This document shows positions 1-8,366 of a stretch of 42,310 nucleotides of DNA, in pieces (within the stretch, counting starts at the first letter, position 1; each line of letters opens with the position of its first letter). The notes beneath the pieces are model-generated. The model saw nothing but the letters and a program-made list of their open reading frames with translations. It was not told the DNA's origin and did not search any database. Both the position numbers and the translations under genes were made by a program. The stretch covers positions 1-42,310 of the forward strand of contig NZ_JAAIJQ010000048.1 in assembly GCF_010820565.1 (NCBI RefSeq), in the 5' to 3' direction. The DNA comes from Thiorhodococcus minor (GTDB lineage Bacteria > Pseudomonadota > Gammaproteobacteria > Chromatiales > Chromatiaceae).

Positions 1-79
1 CGCAGCTACATGTCTCATCAGCAGTTCACATGGCAGCCACCTCGCAGGCTGCTAGACTGGCCAGGTTTCTCCTGGCACA

Positions 80-225
80 CCAAAGGCGCGAAGGACACGA
101 AGAAGAACAGAGGCTTGCATTGCTGCGTCGCTTCACCCTCTGGGTGAGCATGGCTTCGCAGACAAGGTGTTGAAATCCTTTGCGCTCTTTGTGCCCTTTG
201 CGGTTCAACTGCTCTCTTTAGGTTG
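80..225. repeat. MITE-like repeat, left copy
   Basis: A 146-base element that is nearly identical to 41751-41896. One end carries CCAAAGGCGCGAAGGACAC and the other CCTTTGCGGTTCAA, which are imperfect inverted complements, so the element is palindromic overall. An internal short hairpin (CACCCTCTGGGTG) is also present. A diverged third member lies at 30507-30675. It encodes no protein. Such elements are typical non-autonomous dispersed repeats; the mobilising transposase is not in the window. Confidence 0.8.
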
Positions 226-398
226 AGAGCTTGTCACTCCGTCAGGAGCGAGACTTCGCGCTTCCCGCGTGAAGCCGTCTGCACGGCATCTCCCTCGGAT
301 GGCCGCTTCGCGGGACCTGCGGCCAAGCGAGGTTTGGGCGGCTCCCACCCGCTGCCTGCGGATCGGGCGATCACGAGGGCGACGGCATCGGCCTCAGC
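226..398. other. Left-end intergenic DNA without a recognisable gene
   Basis: Together with bases 1-79 this is the space around the left repeat, downstream of the leftward FHA/TagH-like gene. Short open frames occur here, but none has a convincing ribosome-binding site or a protein-like composition. I see no clear terminator for the leftward gene. Confidence 0.5.
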
Positions 399-2867
399 TC
401 AGCGCCCCTGCTTTGCCCTGCGCCCCTGGTTTTCCCTGCGCAGACGCTCGGCTTCGTCGTCGTAGGCATGCGTGAAGGCGTCGCCGAAGACCTTCGCGAA
501 GTCTTCGGACACATCGTCGGCAATCTCCTCGAAGGCGGCCATGAAGAGATCCCAGCACCTGGCCTTGCGGGCGTTCGGAAGCAGCTGACCGAGTCCCGCC
601 TGAGCGCCGATCTCCTGCTCGATGGCGTGCGGCTCCAGGCGCGCCAGCAGCGCCTTGAGGACGGCACGCAGTCCCGCCATCGAGGCTGCCTGATGGACCT
701 CGATGGCATCGAAGGCCTGACGGGCGGCCGCGGAGGGATCGAGATATTCGCAGCCCGGGCGCCAAAGCACTCGAGCCAGCGTGTCGTCGATGTCCAGGCA
801 GAACCGGAATGGGTTGCCACCCTCCGGCGGTGCGGCAGGCATGCCGCGCCGCAGCTCGCTGTTGAGATGCTCCTGGGCCATGGCCGCCGTCACCAGGCCT
901 TGGGTCATTGTCCTGAGCAGCGCCCCTGAGGTGCGCATGAGGCGTGCGGCATCGCCGATCTCCTCGGCACTCCCGGCGCCGAGCCCGGCGAGGAAGGCTT
1001 CGATCTGCCCCAGCTCCGACGGCGACAGCGGCTTCGCGGGCGCCGGCTCGCTAGGCGCGCGAATGCGGGTCGCATCGTCCAAGACCTGGGCTCGGCCGTG
1101 CCCGACCGCCTGCCTTGGTCCCTCGGTCGTGCGGCCTGGATCGGCATCGCTCGTAATCGGGGGCTGCGGGGACGCTTTGGGCGCCGGGGGAGCAGTCGGC
1201 CTTTCGTCGACGACAACGGGGTGCTCAGAGCCCCTGGTCTCGCCCGAAATCGTCTGCGCAGCCTCCGCGCCCGCCCCGCCGGAAGGTGCTTGCGAGACGC
1301 CAAGCCCAGGGGGTATCGCGGTGGCTGCGGCATCCGACAGATCGAGCGCGGGTCCAGGCGCGGTCGCGCGCTGCACCCTATGCCGAAGCTCGGCCTGGAC
1401 GGGCGGCGCCGCTGCGCGCCCGCCACCGAGCACGCCCGGGAGCGACTGACCCGGGCCCCCGGCAGGGCTGCCCCCCCGAGGCTCAGCGTCGCGATCCGCC
1501 CGAGCGCGCCCCACCGCATCAGACTCCGACACAGCCACCTTCACCATCACCGTCGGCGCATCAAGACTCGCAGAGCCGTCTTGAGCTGGCGGGCTGACGT
1601 CCGCGCCCGCGCCCGCGCGCGACGCATCGACGCCGCTCTCGGACTGCTGCGGAGCTGCTGGGGTCGCGGGCGGTGGCAGCAGGGATGCGGAAGATTGGGG
1701 TGGCTGCGGGCGAGCAGTGCTCGGCGTCTTCGGCAGGACAGCACCGACCGACTGGCCGCCCACCCTGGGCATTTCCGCGGTCTCGGCAGATGCAGCTCGC
1801 GCCTCGACCGGCCTTGACGACCCATGCCCATTAACCAGGGATTCGCGCCCAGCCGGATGCCCCTCCCCGAGCGCGGCAGGCTGCTCCTGAGTCCCTTCGC
1901 GTGGCGCTGCGGGCTCCCGCCCGCCCTCCTCGGCGGGCCTTTGGAGGGCCGGCAGATCAGGCGCCGGGAGGATCTGTGTCGGCGCATCGGCGGCGACCGG
2001 CCCGTGCTTCGCGGATGCGAGCGCACTAGGAGGCCTCTCCCTGGAGGACGGGACTGGCGACTCCGGCCCAGGGTCGCGCGGCGGCGCCATGCCCTGGTGA
2101 TCCGTCGCTCCGGGCGTCGCCCGCGCTGGCTCATTCTGGAGCTGTACGAGCATGGTCGGCACATCGGCGGGATCCGGAACGAAAGACGCCAAGGATGGCG
2201 CCGGCGCTTCCCCCCCTGCCGCGTCCTGAGGCAGCTCAGGCCCCTGCCGCGCATCGCCGGCCGGCAGCCGCCCTGAATCCGCGCCAGGCGCCTGAAGCTC
2301 AGCCCCTCCCAGTCCAGGCGTGAGCAAGGCTTCCGGCACCACCGCCAGCTGCTCCGTCGCCGCCCCAGGCGTCGGCATCGCCTGGCCGTCTGGCGCCTCG
2401 CCGGCCAGGTCGGTCGGAGCGGGACCGATCAGATCGAGGATATCTGGGCAGGCGGACCGGGCCGGCACCGGGTCGGCAGCGACACTCGGCTCGCCGACCT
2501 CATCGGCTTGGGAAGGCGCTCCGGCAGCCTGGGCGAAGGCCACCTCGACGACATAGCGGCCGATGGTCAAACGGTCGCCATCGCGCAGATCCACAGCTTG
2601 GCTCGGATCGAGCGGCTCCTCGGCCTCGTTGAGGAAGGTGCCGTTCGTGCTGACGTCTGTGACCGAAAAGCCGCCGTCTCGCCGATAGATCAGCACATGG
2701 TGGCCGGAGATCTCGCGGTCCGGATCCGGCAGCTCGAGCTGACAGGAGGCATGACGGCCGATCACACAGGTGTCGCCCGCAACGCGCGCGGCCAAAGCGC
2801 GCTTGGGCGGACGTCCATCATAGGTCAGGACGCTGAGAGCAAGCTCCAGCTTCGGCTTCATGATCAA
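399..2867 (-). CDS. FHA-domain protein with C-terminal T6SS TagH-type domain
   Basis: 822 residues. Residues about 15-105 form a forkhead-associated domain with its usual phospho-threonine-binding signature: Gly-Arg at 37-38, SGHH at 54-57 and TNGT at 74-77. A linker of roughly 500 residues, rich in Pro, Ala, Gly, Glu and Gln, follows; it looks disordered. The last 200 residues match the C-terminal domain found in T6SS-associated FHA (TagH) proteins and resemble the same region of the product of 38269-39792. The start is probably the TTG at 2867, because GGAG lies 8 bases upstream; the ATG at 2861 is poorly spaced. It is transcribed away from the phosphatase/export run. It probably reads phosphorylation made by a Hanks kinase such as the one at 26569-27957. 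The family is clear; the partner is inferred. Confidence 0.85.
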   Translation of the reverse strand: MIMKPKLELALSVLTYDGRPPKRALAARVAGDTCVIGRHASCQLELPDPDREISGHHVLIYRRDGGFSVTDVSTNGTFLNEAEEPLDPSQAVDLRDGDRLTIGRYVVEVAFAQAAGAPSQADEVGEPSVAADPVPARSACPDILDLIGPAPTDLAGEAPDGQAMPTPGAATEQLAVVPEALLTPGLGGAELQAPGADSGRLPAGDARQGPELPQDAAGGEAPAPSLASFVPDPADVPTMLVQLQNEPARATPGATDHQGMAPPRDPGPESPVPSSRERPPSALASAKHGPVAADAPTQILPAPDLPALQRPAEEGGREPAAPREGTQEQPAALGEGHPAGRESLVNGHGSSRPVEARAASAETAEMPRVGGQSVGAVLPKTPSTARPQPPQSSASLLPPPATPAAPQQSESGVDASRAGAGADVSPPAQDGSASLDAPTVMVKVAVSESDAVGRARADRDAEPRGGSPAGGPGQSLPGVLGGGRAAAPPVQAELRHRVQRATAPGPALDLSDAAATAIPPGLGVSQAPSGGAGAEAAQTISGETRGSEHPVVVDERPTAPPAPKASPQPPITSDADPGRTTEGPRQAVGHGRAQVLDDATRIRAPSEPAPAKPLSPSELGQIEAFLAGLGAGSAEEIGDAARLMRTSGALLRTMTQGLVTAAMAQEHLNSELRRGMPAAPPEGGNPFRFCLDIDDTLARVLWRPGCEYLDPSAAARQAFDAIEVHQAASMAGLRAVLKALLARLEPHAIEQEIGAQAGLGQLLPNARKARCWDLFMAAFEEIADDVSEDFAKVFGDAFTHAYDDEAERLRRENQGRRAKQGR

Positions 2868-3366
2868 GCTGTCTTCTCCGTCTTTGAGACCAGTCCGACC
2901 GCACCGATGTTACCTGTATGCGGGGTACTCGCCCAAGCGGGCCAGATTGGCCCACCCATGCAGCCAAGATGGCATCCGCTGCCGCTGGGCCTGAGACGCG
3001 CAGGCTCGACACCCCAGGCGAAGCTCAGATCGCCAGCACGAGCTCGCCAGTACCGCCCGGCCGAAAGCAGCCAAAAAAAGACCAGGCTTATCGCGAATGC
3101 GTTGACAACGAGAATAATGACGATAACGATTTATAAATAGCGCAGGATCACACTCGGGTTTTGCCGCGACTGCAAAGGCTGCACCTAAGTTGTGGCGCTG
3201 CTGTACCGAGCGACGGAGCGCTGCAAATGGTTGGCATGGCACATGCGTATAGCCCCGACGACGCAAATGGGATGCTCAGAAGAAACCGGCGACTGACAGC
3301 ACCAAGATCGCGGACGCCCCGAGATCGACCAATGGCACAACACCACGCGAGGCCCCGACCAAGAGC
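2868..3366. other. Divergent intergenic region between FHA/TagH-like gene and PP2C operon
   Basis: About 500 bases with no convincing gene. It holds a relatively AT-rich stretch (about 3070-3140) with a perfect TTGACA at 3102-3107 and a weak TAACGA 16 bases further, a possible housekeeping promoter. A sigma-54-like site lies at 3232-3247. Two divergent transcription units therefore appear to be controlled from here. Confidence 0.5.
3232..3247 (+). promoter_or_regulatory. Candidate sigma-54 promoter upstream of PP2C/export run
   Basis: The sequence TGGCATGGCACATGCG has GG-N10-GC spacing and matches 9 of 12 defined positions of the sigma-54 consensus TGGCACG-N4-TTGCW. Transcription would begin near 3258, about 110 bases before the phosphatase gene. 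The same run ends in a sigma-54 activator gene. GG-N10-GC is common by chance in GC-rich DNA, so this is a candidate only. Confidence 0.4.
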
Positions 3367-4185
3367 ATGCCCATGAAGCCAAGTGAAGCAAGCGGCTATC
3401 TTTGGCGCTCCGCGCAGCGCTCGCACGTCGGCAAGGTCCGGCAAGTCAACGAAGACTCGGTGCTCGCGCGGCCTGATCTCGGCATCTGGGCAGTCGCCGA
3501 TGGCCTTGGCGGACACCAGTGCGGCGACAAGGCGAGCCATATGGTCGTCGACGCCCTCGCGCAGATCACACCGACGCTGGAGCTCGACGGCGTGCTCGCC
3601 ATTGCCCGCGACAAGCTGACCGAGGTCAACGACAGCCTGACCCAAGACAGCGCGGATCAGCCGGGCAGCACGCCGGGAAGCACGGTAGCCTCGCTCATCG
3701 TGCAGGGGACGAGCTGCGCGGTGCTCTGGGCGGGAGACAGCCGCGCCTATCTCCTGCGCGACGGGAAGCTGCGGCGCTTGAGCCGGGATCACAGTCAGGC
3801 GGAGGAGCTGGTCCAGAGCGGACTGCTCGATCGGCGGGACGTGGTCGGCCACCCGGCTTCCAGCGTGCTGACCCGCGCCGTGGGTGCCCGCGGCGGGCTG
3901 GAGCTGGAGGACGTGAGACTCGACATCTTTCCCGGCGACTATTTCCTGCTTTGTAGCGACGGGCTCTACAACGAAGTGAGCGAGCCCGAGCTCGAGCGCG
4001 TGCTGAGCGAGAACGATTGCGAGTCGGCAGCCGAGGCGCTGCTCCAGCTCGCGTTGAGCGGAGAGGCCAGGGACAACATCTCGATCGTGGCCATTCAGGT
4101 CGAGCTCGAGCAAGATACGGCCGATTGCTGCGAAACCGCCGTCAACCCCGTTTTCTTCAGTCGGCCCGACACAGGAGAGTCCTGA
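3367..4185 (+). CDS. PP2C-family protein serine/threonine phosphatase
   Basis: 272 residues, the usual size of bacterial Stp/PppA-type metal-dependent phosphatases. The expected motif series is intact: VNED near residue 25, VADGLGGH, GSTVASL, WAGDSRAYLLRDG, LCSDGLYNEV and ARDNISIV. The Asp residues that bind the two metal ions are thus present. No signal peptide or membrane segment is visible, so it acts in the cytoplasm, removing phosphates from Ser/Thr residues. It is the first gene of the rightward run, only 3 bases before the TolC-like gene. Its likely substrates are phospho-proteins recognised by the FHA proteins nearby. ATG at 3373, with AAGAG 7 bases upstream, is an equally good start. 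A second PP2C gene sits in the T6SS block at 29713-30456. Confidence 0.9.
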   Translation: MPMKPSEASGYLWRSAQRSHVGKVRQVNEDSVLARPDLGIWAVADGLGGHQCGDKASHMVVDALAQITPTLELDGVLAIARDKLTEVNDSLTQDSADQPGSTPGSTVASLIVQGTSCAVLWAGDSRAYLLRDGKLRRLSRDHSQAEELVQSGLLDRRDVVGHPASSVLTRAVGARGGLELEDVRLDIFPGDYFLLCSDGLYNEVSEPELERVLSENDCESAAEALLQLALSGEARDNISIVAIQVELEQDTADCCETAVNPVFFSRPDTGES

Positions 4186-4188
4186 GCC

Positions 4189-5613
4189 ATGCGATCAAGC
4201 CACCCCTCAGCCTCGCGCCCGCGCCTGCTCGCCGGGCTCGTCGTCGCCCTGGCAGCCGGCGGCTGCAACGTCAAGGCACCAGAATACGTCCGCCCTGACC
4301 TGCCCGAGAAGGAGAGCTGGCGGAACGCCGCGCAGCAGCCCGTCTCGGCGCGGACGACCATCGACCCGCAGTGGTGGCGAGGCTTCCGCAGCCCGGACCT
4401 CGACAAGTACATCGCCACCGCCATCGATGACAACGCGGACCTCAGGGTCATGGCCGCGCGCATCGAGGTCGCCAGCGCAGGGATCGACCAGGCTAGCGCC
4501 GCGGGCAAGCCGACGATCCTCGCCGGAGCTGGCCTCGACGTCACCAGTTTCACCCAGCCCGGACTCACCCGCACGAGCCAGCAATACAGCGCCGCCGCCA
4601 CCCTGGATTGGGAGCTCGACATCTGGGGCAAGTTCGCCAAGGGCGTCGAGGCCCAAGAGGCCGAGGTCGCCGCCACCCAGGCGGATTGGCGGGCAGGCTA
4701 CCTCACGCTGGTATCCGATGTGGCCACCGCCTTCTTTGCGATCCGCCGACTCGACGAGCAGCTCGCCCAGCAGCGCGAGGCCGTCCGCCGCAACAAGTCG
4801 ATCTTGTCGATCTACCAGACCCGCTACCGCGAAGGCCTGGTGCCGCGCACCACGCTCTTGCAGCAGGAGGCCGAGGTCAAGGCGCTGAGCCAACAGGAGC
4901 TGGAGCTCAAGCGCGTTCGCGAGATCACGGTCAACAGCCTCGCGACCCTGATCGGCGTGCCCGCGGGCAACCTGCGGATCCCGGAGGGCGCCCTGACTCG
5001 CTCGGTCAGCCTGCTCGAGGTTCCGGCCGGACTGCCTTCCGATCTGCTCAGTCGCCGGCCCGACATCGTCGCTGCCGAGTATCGGGCCCTGACTCAGGTC
5101 AAGCTGGTGGGGCAGGCACGCTTGGCGCAATTGCCCTCGATCGGACTGACTGCCCGCGGCGGCACGGCGAGCGCCGCCCTCAGCAACCTGCTCAAGGCCT
5201 GGACCTTCGGCCTCTCCCCCAGCGTCAGCCTGCCGATGTTCGACCCCAGCGTGAAGGCGCAGATCAAGGTCAGCGAGGCCGAGATGAAGCTGGCGGAGGA
5301 GCAGTACAGATCCGTCGTCATCAAGGCCTTCGAGGAGGTCGAGAATGCCCTGATCACCCTGCACAGCCGCAAGCAGCAGCGCAAGCAGCTTCTGGATCGG
5401 CTCGCCAACCTCAGAGAGGTGGCCAAGCAGAGCCGCGTCCAGGTCGAGGCCGGCGTGATCTCGCAGCTCGACCTGATGGAATCCGAGCGCTCCATCGTCG
5501 CGGTCGAGCAGGAGGTGCTGGAGAACTACTTCCAGATCCTCACCGACACTGTCCTGCTCTACAAGGCGCTTGGCGGCGGCTGGTCCGCGACGCGCGTCGC
5601 ATCCAATGGCTGA
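4189..5613 (+). CDS. TolC/NodT-family outer-membrane factor lipoprotein
   Basis: 474 residues. The N terminus is a lipoprotein signal with the modified cysteine at residue 26 (AAGGC), followed by the PEYVRPDLP-type opening typical of NodT-family outer-membrane factors. Two outer-membrane-efflux repeats follow, with long helical coiled-coil stretches and the family motif DLLSRRPDIVAAE near residue 285. Such proteins form the trimeric channel-tunnel across the outer membrane for type I secretion and efflux pumps. Its place beside a phosphatase gene, an HlyD-type adaptor and a C39 ABC exporter suggests it is the outer-membrane exit of that exporter. AGGAG lies 11 bases before the ATG. The usual alternative, an RND efflux partner, is less likely because no RND pump is present. 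Confidence 0.9.
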   Translation: MRSSHPSASRPRLLAGLVVALAAGGCNVKAPEYVRPDLPEKESWRNAAQQPVSARTTIDPQWWRGFRSPDLDKYIATAIDDNADLRVMAARIEVASAGIDQASAAGKPTILAGAGLDVTSFTQPGLTRTSQQYSAAATLDWELDIWGKFAKGVEAQEAEVAATQADWRAGYLTLVSDVATAFFAIRRLDEQLAQQREAVRRNKSILSIYQTRYREGLVPRTTLLQQEAEVKALSQQELELKRVREITVNSLATLIGVPAGNLRIPEGALTRSVSLLEVPAGLPSDLLSRRPDIVAAEYRALTQVKLVGQARLAQLPSIGLTARGGTASAALSNLLKAWTFGLSPSVSLPMFDPSVKAQIKVSEAEMKLAEEQYRSVVIKAFEEVENALITLHSRKQQRKQLLDRLANLREVAKQSRVQVEAGVISQLDLMESERSIVAVEQEVLENYFQILTDTVLLYKALGGGWSATRVASNG

Positions 5614-5656
5614 GGCGCAGCGGCACGACATGGGCGGGCTCCGCCGAGCCCCTGGA

Positions 5657-5678
5657 GTGTCGCCCTCCAGGGCGACAC
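5657..5678. repeat. Perfect 22-base hairpin, member of an interspersed palindrome family
   Basis: Two 10-base complementary arms (GTGTCGCCCT and AGGGCGACAC) around a 2-base centre. A related palindrome follows at 5711-5726. The same theme (GTCGGCCTGGAGGCCGAC and variants) recurs at 8239-8254, 9799-9816 and 25609-25625, always between genes. They may act as weak terminators or RNA stabilisers, or be short dispersed repeats. None has a clear T run. Confidence 0.65.
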
Positions 5679-5710
5679 GGAGAATGCCAGGTCGGCGAGC
5701 CAAGGACTGC

Positions 5711-5726
5711 GCGGCCTGGAGGCCGC
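5711..5726. repeat. Interspersed GGCCTGGAGGCC-type palindrome
   Basis: GCGGCCTGGAGGCCGC between the TolC-like gene and the double-FHA gene. It belongs to the same short palindrome family as 8239-8254, 9799-9816 and 25609-25625. Confidence 0.6.
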
Positions 5727-5794
5727 CCCTCCTAGCGGCACCGACAATTGCCGCCGCCGCTTTCCATCGTTGGTGCAGGAGCACGGCCTAGGCG

Positions 5795-8227
5795 ATGCGG
5801 ATCAGACTCATACCAGTGGACGCCCCGGACCTGAGCGTCATCGAGATACGTGACGCACTGGTCGGGGTCGGGCGTGACCGCGGCGATTTCAAACAGCTGC
5901 CCCCAGCGCGCACCACGCGCCTGTCCGAGCGCCACGCGCGCCTCTACGGCAAGAGCGGGACGCTCTACGTCGTCGACCTCGGCAGCCAGCACGGCACCTT
6001 CGTCAACGGTCGAGCCATTGCCGACAAGCCAGTCGCCCTCGAGCCCGGCGACGAGATCAACTTCGGCGGCGCGCTTCCCTTTCGCATCGAGCTGCCCGAC
6101 AGCGGCAGCGAGGCCGCCGATCTCGAGGCCAGGGATACGACGCTGGTGCTCGAGCCGATGGATCCGCACTCAGGTCCGGATCCCATCAAGATCCAGCGCT
6201 TCCCCTTCTCCATCAGCAAGAGCGCGCCGACCTTCGCGAAGTATGCCGAGCAGGCCGGCCCCGAGCTGGACTTCATCTCCAGGCGCCACGCACTGCTGTC
6301 GCGGCAGGACGGACGCATCCTGCTGCAAGACCTCGGAAGCACCAACGGGACCTTCGTCGACGAGGCGCCGATCGGCGCCGATCCCGTGCCGCTGGAGACC
6401 GGGCAGAAGGTTGCCTTCGGGGGAAGCTACTTCGTCTACCGTGTCGTCCTCGAAGGACAGCCAGCCGCCCGCCCGCCGGCCCAAGCAGAGTCCGCGAAAA
6501 AGTCGGCATCCGTGGAGCTGGACAAGACGACCTTCCTCGCGGCCGGGACGTCCTTCCTCGACATCCTCTGCGTCGACGATACGGATCAAGCCGGGCGGGC
6601 CGGCACCAATCCCGCGCCAGCCGGGACCGACCAGGCCGAGTCGCCTCCAGAAGCGACGAAAGGATCCAGGCAGCGCAACGGCAAGACAGGTCTGATCCAG
6701 CGGATCGATCGCGCGACCTGGCGCCGCATTCAGCTCGGTGCGGTCGCCGTCGTCGCCATCGCCGGCGCGCTCGGCTATTTCATCCTGCGCGACACGCCAG
6801 TCGAGCGCATGGAGTCACTGCTGGCGGCGGGCCAGAGCGACGAAGCGCTGCAAGTCGCCCGCGCACAGGCCGAGTCGCTCGGCGACGACGACACCTTCGA
6901 GCGCCTCGCACTGCGCGCCCTGGCGGCGAGCAGCCTGAAGCCTTGGCTCGACGCCTACGACGACAGGGATTTCGCACGCATGGAGCGCATTATCGAAGCC
7001 GCTCGGGAGGCCACGCCCCAACTGCCGGAGAGCCAGGACTACCTCGACACCCTGGCACTGATCGGTGATGTCGCACGCAGGATCCATCAGCGCGGTGGCG
7101 CGACGGCCCCGTTCCGGGTGCTGGATCCGCAAGCGAGCGAGGCGCGCGCGCTCGTCGAGCGCTGGAATCGCCCGCGCCCGGACAAGCGCCAGGTCACCCA
7201 GCGCCTGCTCGCCGCACTGCCTTCGAGTGACGCCGAGCTGACGCGACGCTATCGCAACGCCTACCAGAAGGCGACATCGGACATTCGCGCCCTCGAGAGC
7301 CAGCTCGCCGTCTACGAGCCCGCGGTCAGGCAGCTGGAGGCCAGGCTGATACGACAGCTGCGCGACGGGGCGCTCGACAGGCTGGCAGCCGAGCTCGATG
7401 CCTATAAGGAGCGCTACGCGCAGTTCCGCGGCTTCGAGGCCCTGCAAGCGGATCTGCGCGCCTACCGTGAGCTGGCGACGGCCGTGTCGGAGCAGCGCGT
7501 CATCGACGCCGTTCGGCTCGCGACCACGACCCGGTTCCACGCCACGCCCTTCACGGAGGCCGCCGCTCGGCTGGTCCGCGAGGGGCTCCCCGAGCAGACT
7601 TTCCTGGACGGCTATGCCGAGGCGCTCGACGCCTGGCGCGCGGGCCAAACCAAGAGCGCACTGACACAGCTCGAGGCGCTCTCGGACGACCCTTCCGGCG
7701 AGATCGCTCGGCGCGAGGTCGCACGGATGCAGGGCATCATGCAAGGCGTCAACGCGCTGCAGGGGCTCCAAGGCTCCGCCGCCTACGACGAGCAGCTGCT
7801 CCAGCTCTATCAGGCGCTCGACCCCGACCAGGATGCGTACATCCTGACGCTCCTGCAGGACAAGCATGCCGACAGCCGCGCAGCGGTCGAGCAGCGCGCG
7901 CGCCGCGCCGCCGAGACCGCCGCCACGGCCTGGACCGACTATCGCGCGCAAGGCGGCATCACCAGCACCTTGCGGCTGCGCTCCGGCGTCAGCCGCGCCT
8001 ACAAGCAGCGCGCGGCCATGCTGTCGCGGGCCGCCAGAGACGCGCGCCAGGCACGCCACCTCTATGCACTGGCGCAGCGCAGACCGCCGGAGACGCAGGA
8101 GACCGCGTTGACCGAGATCGAGCGGGAGGTCGCCCTGCAGCATCAGGCGCTCGACGAGCTGACCGGGGTCATCGCCAACGCCACGCGGCAGGATAAGCAG
8201 GCGCTGCTGCCGGAGCGCCTGCGCTAG
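5795..8227 (+). CDS. Membrane protein with two FHA domains and a large helical C-terminal domain
   Basis: 810 residues. FHA domain 1 spans about residues 12-108 (SERHARLY, GSQHGTFVNG) and FHA domain 2 about 125-225 (SRRHALL, GSTNGTFVDE). A low-complexity stretch to about residue 300 leads to a single membrane segment at about 312-331. Roughly 480 residues follow that are almost wholly helical, Ala/Arg/Glu/Leu-rich, with coiled-coil-like parts around 490-570. By the positive-inside rule the FHA domains should face the cytoplasm and the helical part the periplasm. I do not recognise the C-terminal domain. The gene lies between the TolC-like and HlyD-like genes, so it may couple phospho-threonine signals to assembly of the export channel; that role is inference. 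The ATG has only a weak or distant ribosome-binding site. Confidence 0.85.
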   Translation: MRIRLIPVDAPDLSVIEIRDALVGVGRDRGDFKQLPPARTTRLSERHARLYGKSGTLYVVDLGSQHGTFVNGRAIADKPVALEPGDEINFGGALPFRIELPDSGSEAADLEARDTTLVLEPMDPHSGPDPIKIQRFPFSISKSAPTFAKYAEQAGPELDFISRRHALLSRQDGRILLQDLGSTNGTFVDEAPIGADPVPLETGQKVAFGGSYFVYRVVLEGQPAARPPAQAESAKKSASVELDKTTFLAAGTSFLDILCVDDTDQAGRAGTNPAPAGTDQAESPPEATKGSRQRNGKTGLIQRIDRATWRRIQLGAVAVVAIAGALGYFILRDTPVERMESLLAAGQSDEALQVARAQAESLGDDDTFERLALRALAASSLKPWLDAYDDRDFARMERIIEAAREATPQLPESQDYLDTLALIGDVARRIHQRGGATAPFRVLDPQASEARALVERWNRPRPDKRQVTQRLLAALPSSDAELTRRYRNAYQKATSDIRALESQLAVYEPAVRQLEARLIRQLRDGALDRLAAELDAYKERYAQFRGFEALQADLRAYRELATAVSEQRVIDAVRLATTTRFHATPFTEAAARLVREGLPEQTFLDGYAEALDAWRAGQTKSALTQLEALSDDPSGEIARREVARMQGIMQGVNALQGLQGSAAYDEQLLQLYQALDPDQDAYILTLLQDKHADSRAAVEQRARRAAETAATAWTDYRAQGGITSTLRLRSGVSRAYKQRAAMLSRAARDARQARHLYALAQRRPPETQETALTEIEREVALQHQALDELTGVIANATRQDKQALLPERLR

Positions 8228-8238
8228 TGCCGCGCGTA

Positions 8239-8254
8239 TCGGCCTCCAGGCCGA
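8239..8254. repeat. Interspersed GGCCTCCAGGCC-type palindrome
   Basis: TCGGCCTCCAGGCCGA, 11 bases after the stop of the double-FHA gene. It is a member of the short intergenic palindrome family seen at 5711, 9799 and 25609. Position just behind a stop codon would suit a role in transcript end formation, but there is no T run. Confidence 0.6.
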
Positions 8255-8366
8255 CGCCTCGCGACCGAGAGGACAGGAGTCCCGGAGCTGCCGCATTGGG
8301 CAGGCCGCAGCCCCGGGCTCAGCCCAAGACGAGCAGAGCTGACGTTCAGACGAGACCCATGGAGCC

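Noticed and set aside
3148-4113. Leftward 321-codon frame opposite the first PP2C gene
   Set aside because: The rightward strand has all PP2C motifs; this is its complement.
5621-5636. Rightward GGCACG...GGGC before the double-FHA gene as sigma-54 site
   Set aside because: The -24 part is perfect, but the -12 part (GGGC) lacks the TT; listed here as too weak.
4207-5784. Leftward 525-codon frame opposite the TolC-like gene
   Set aside because: Low-complexity antisense translation with no signal peptide or domain.
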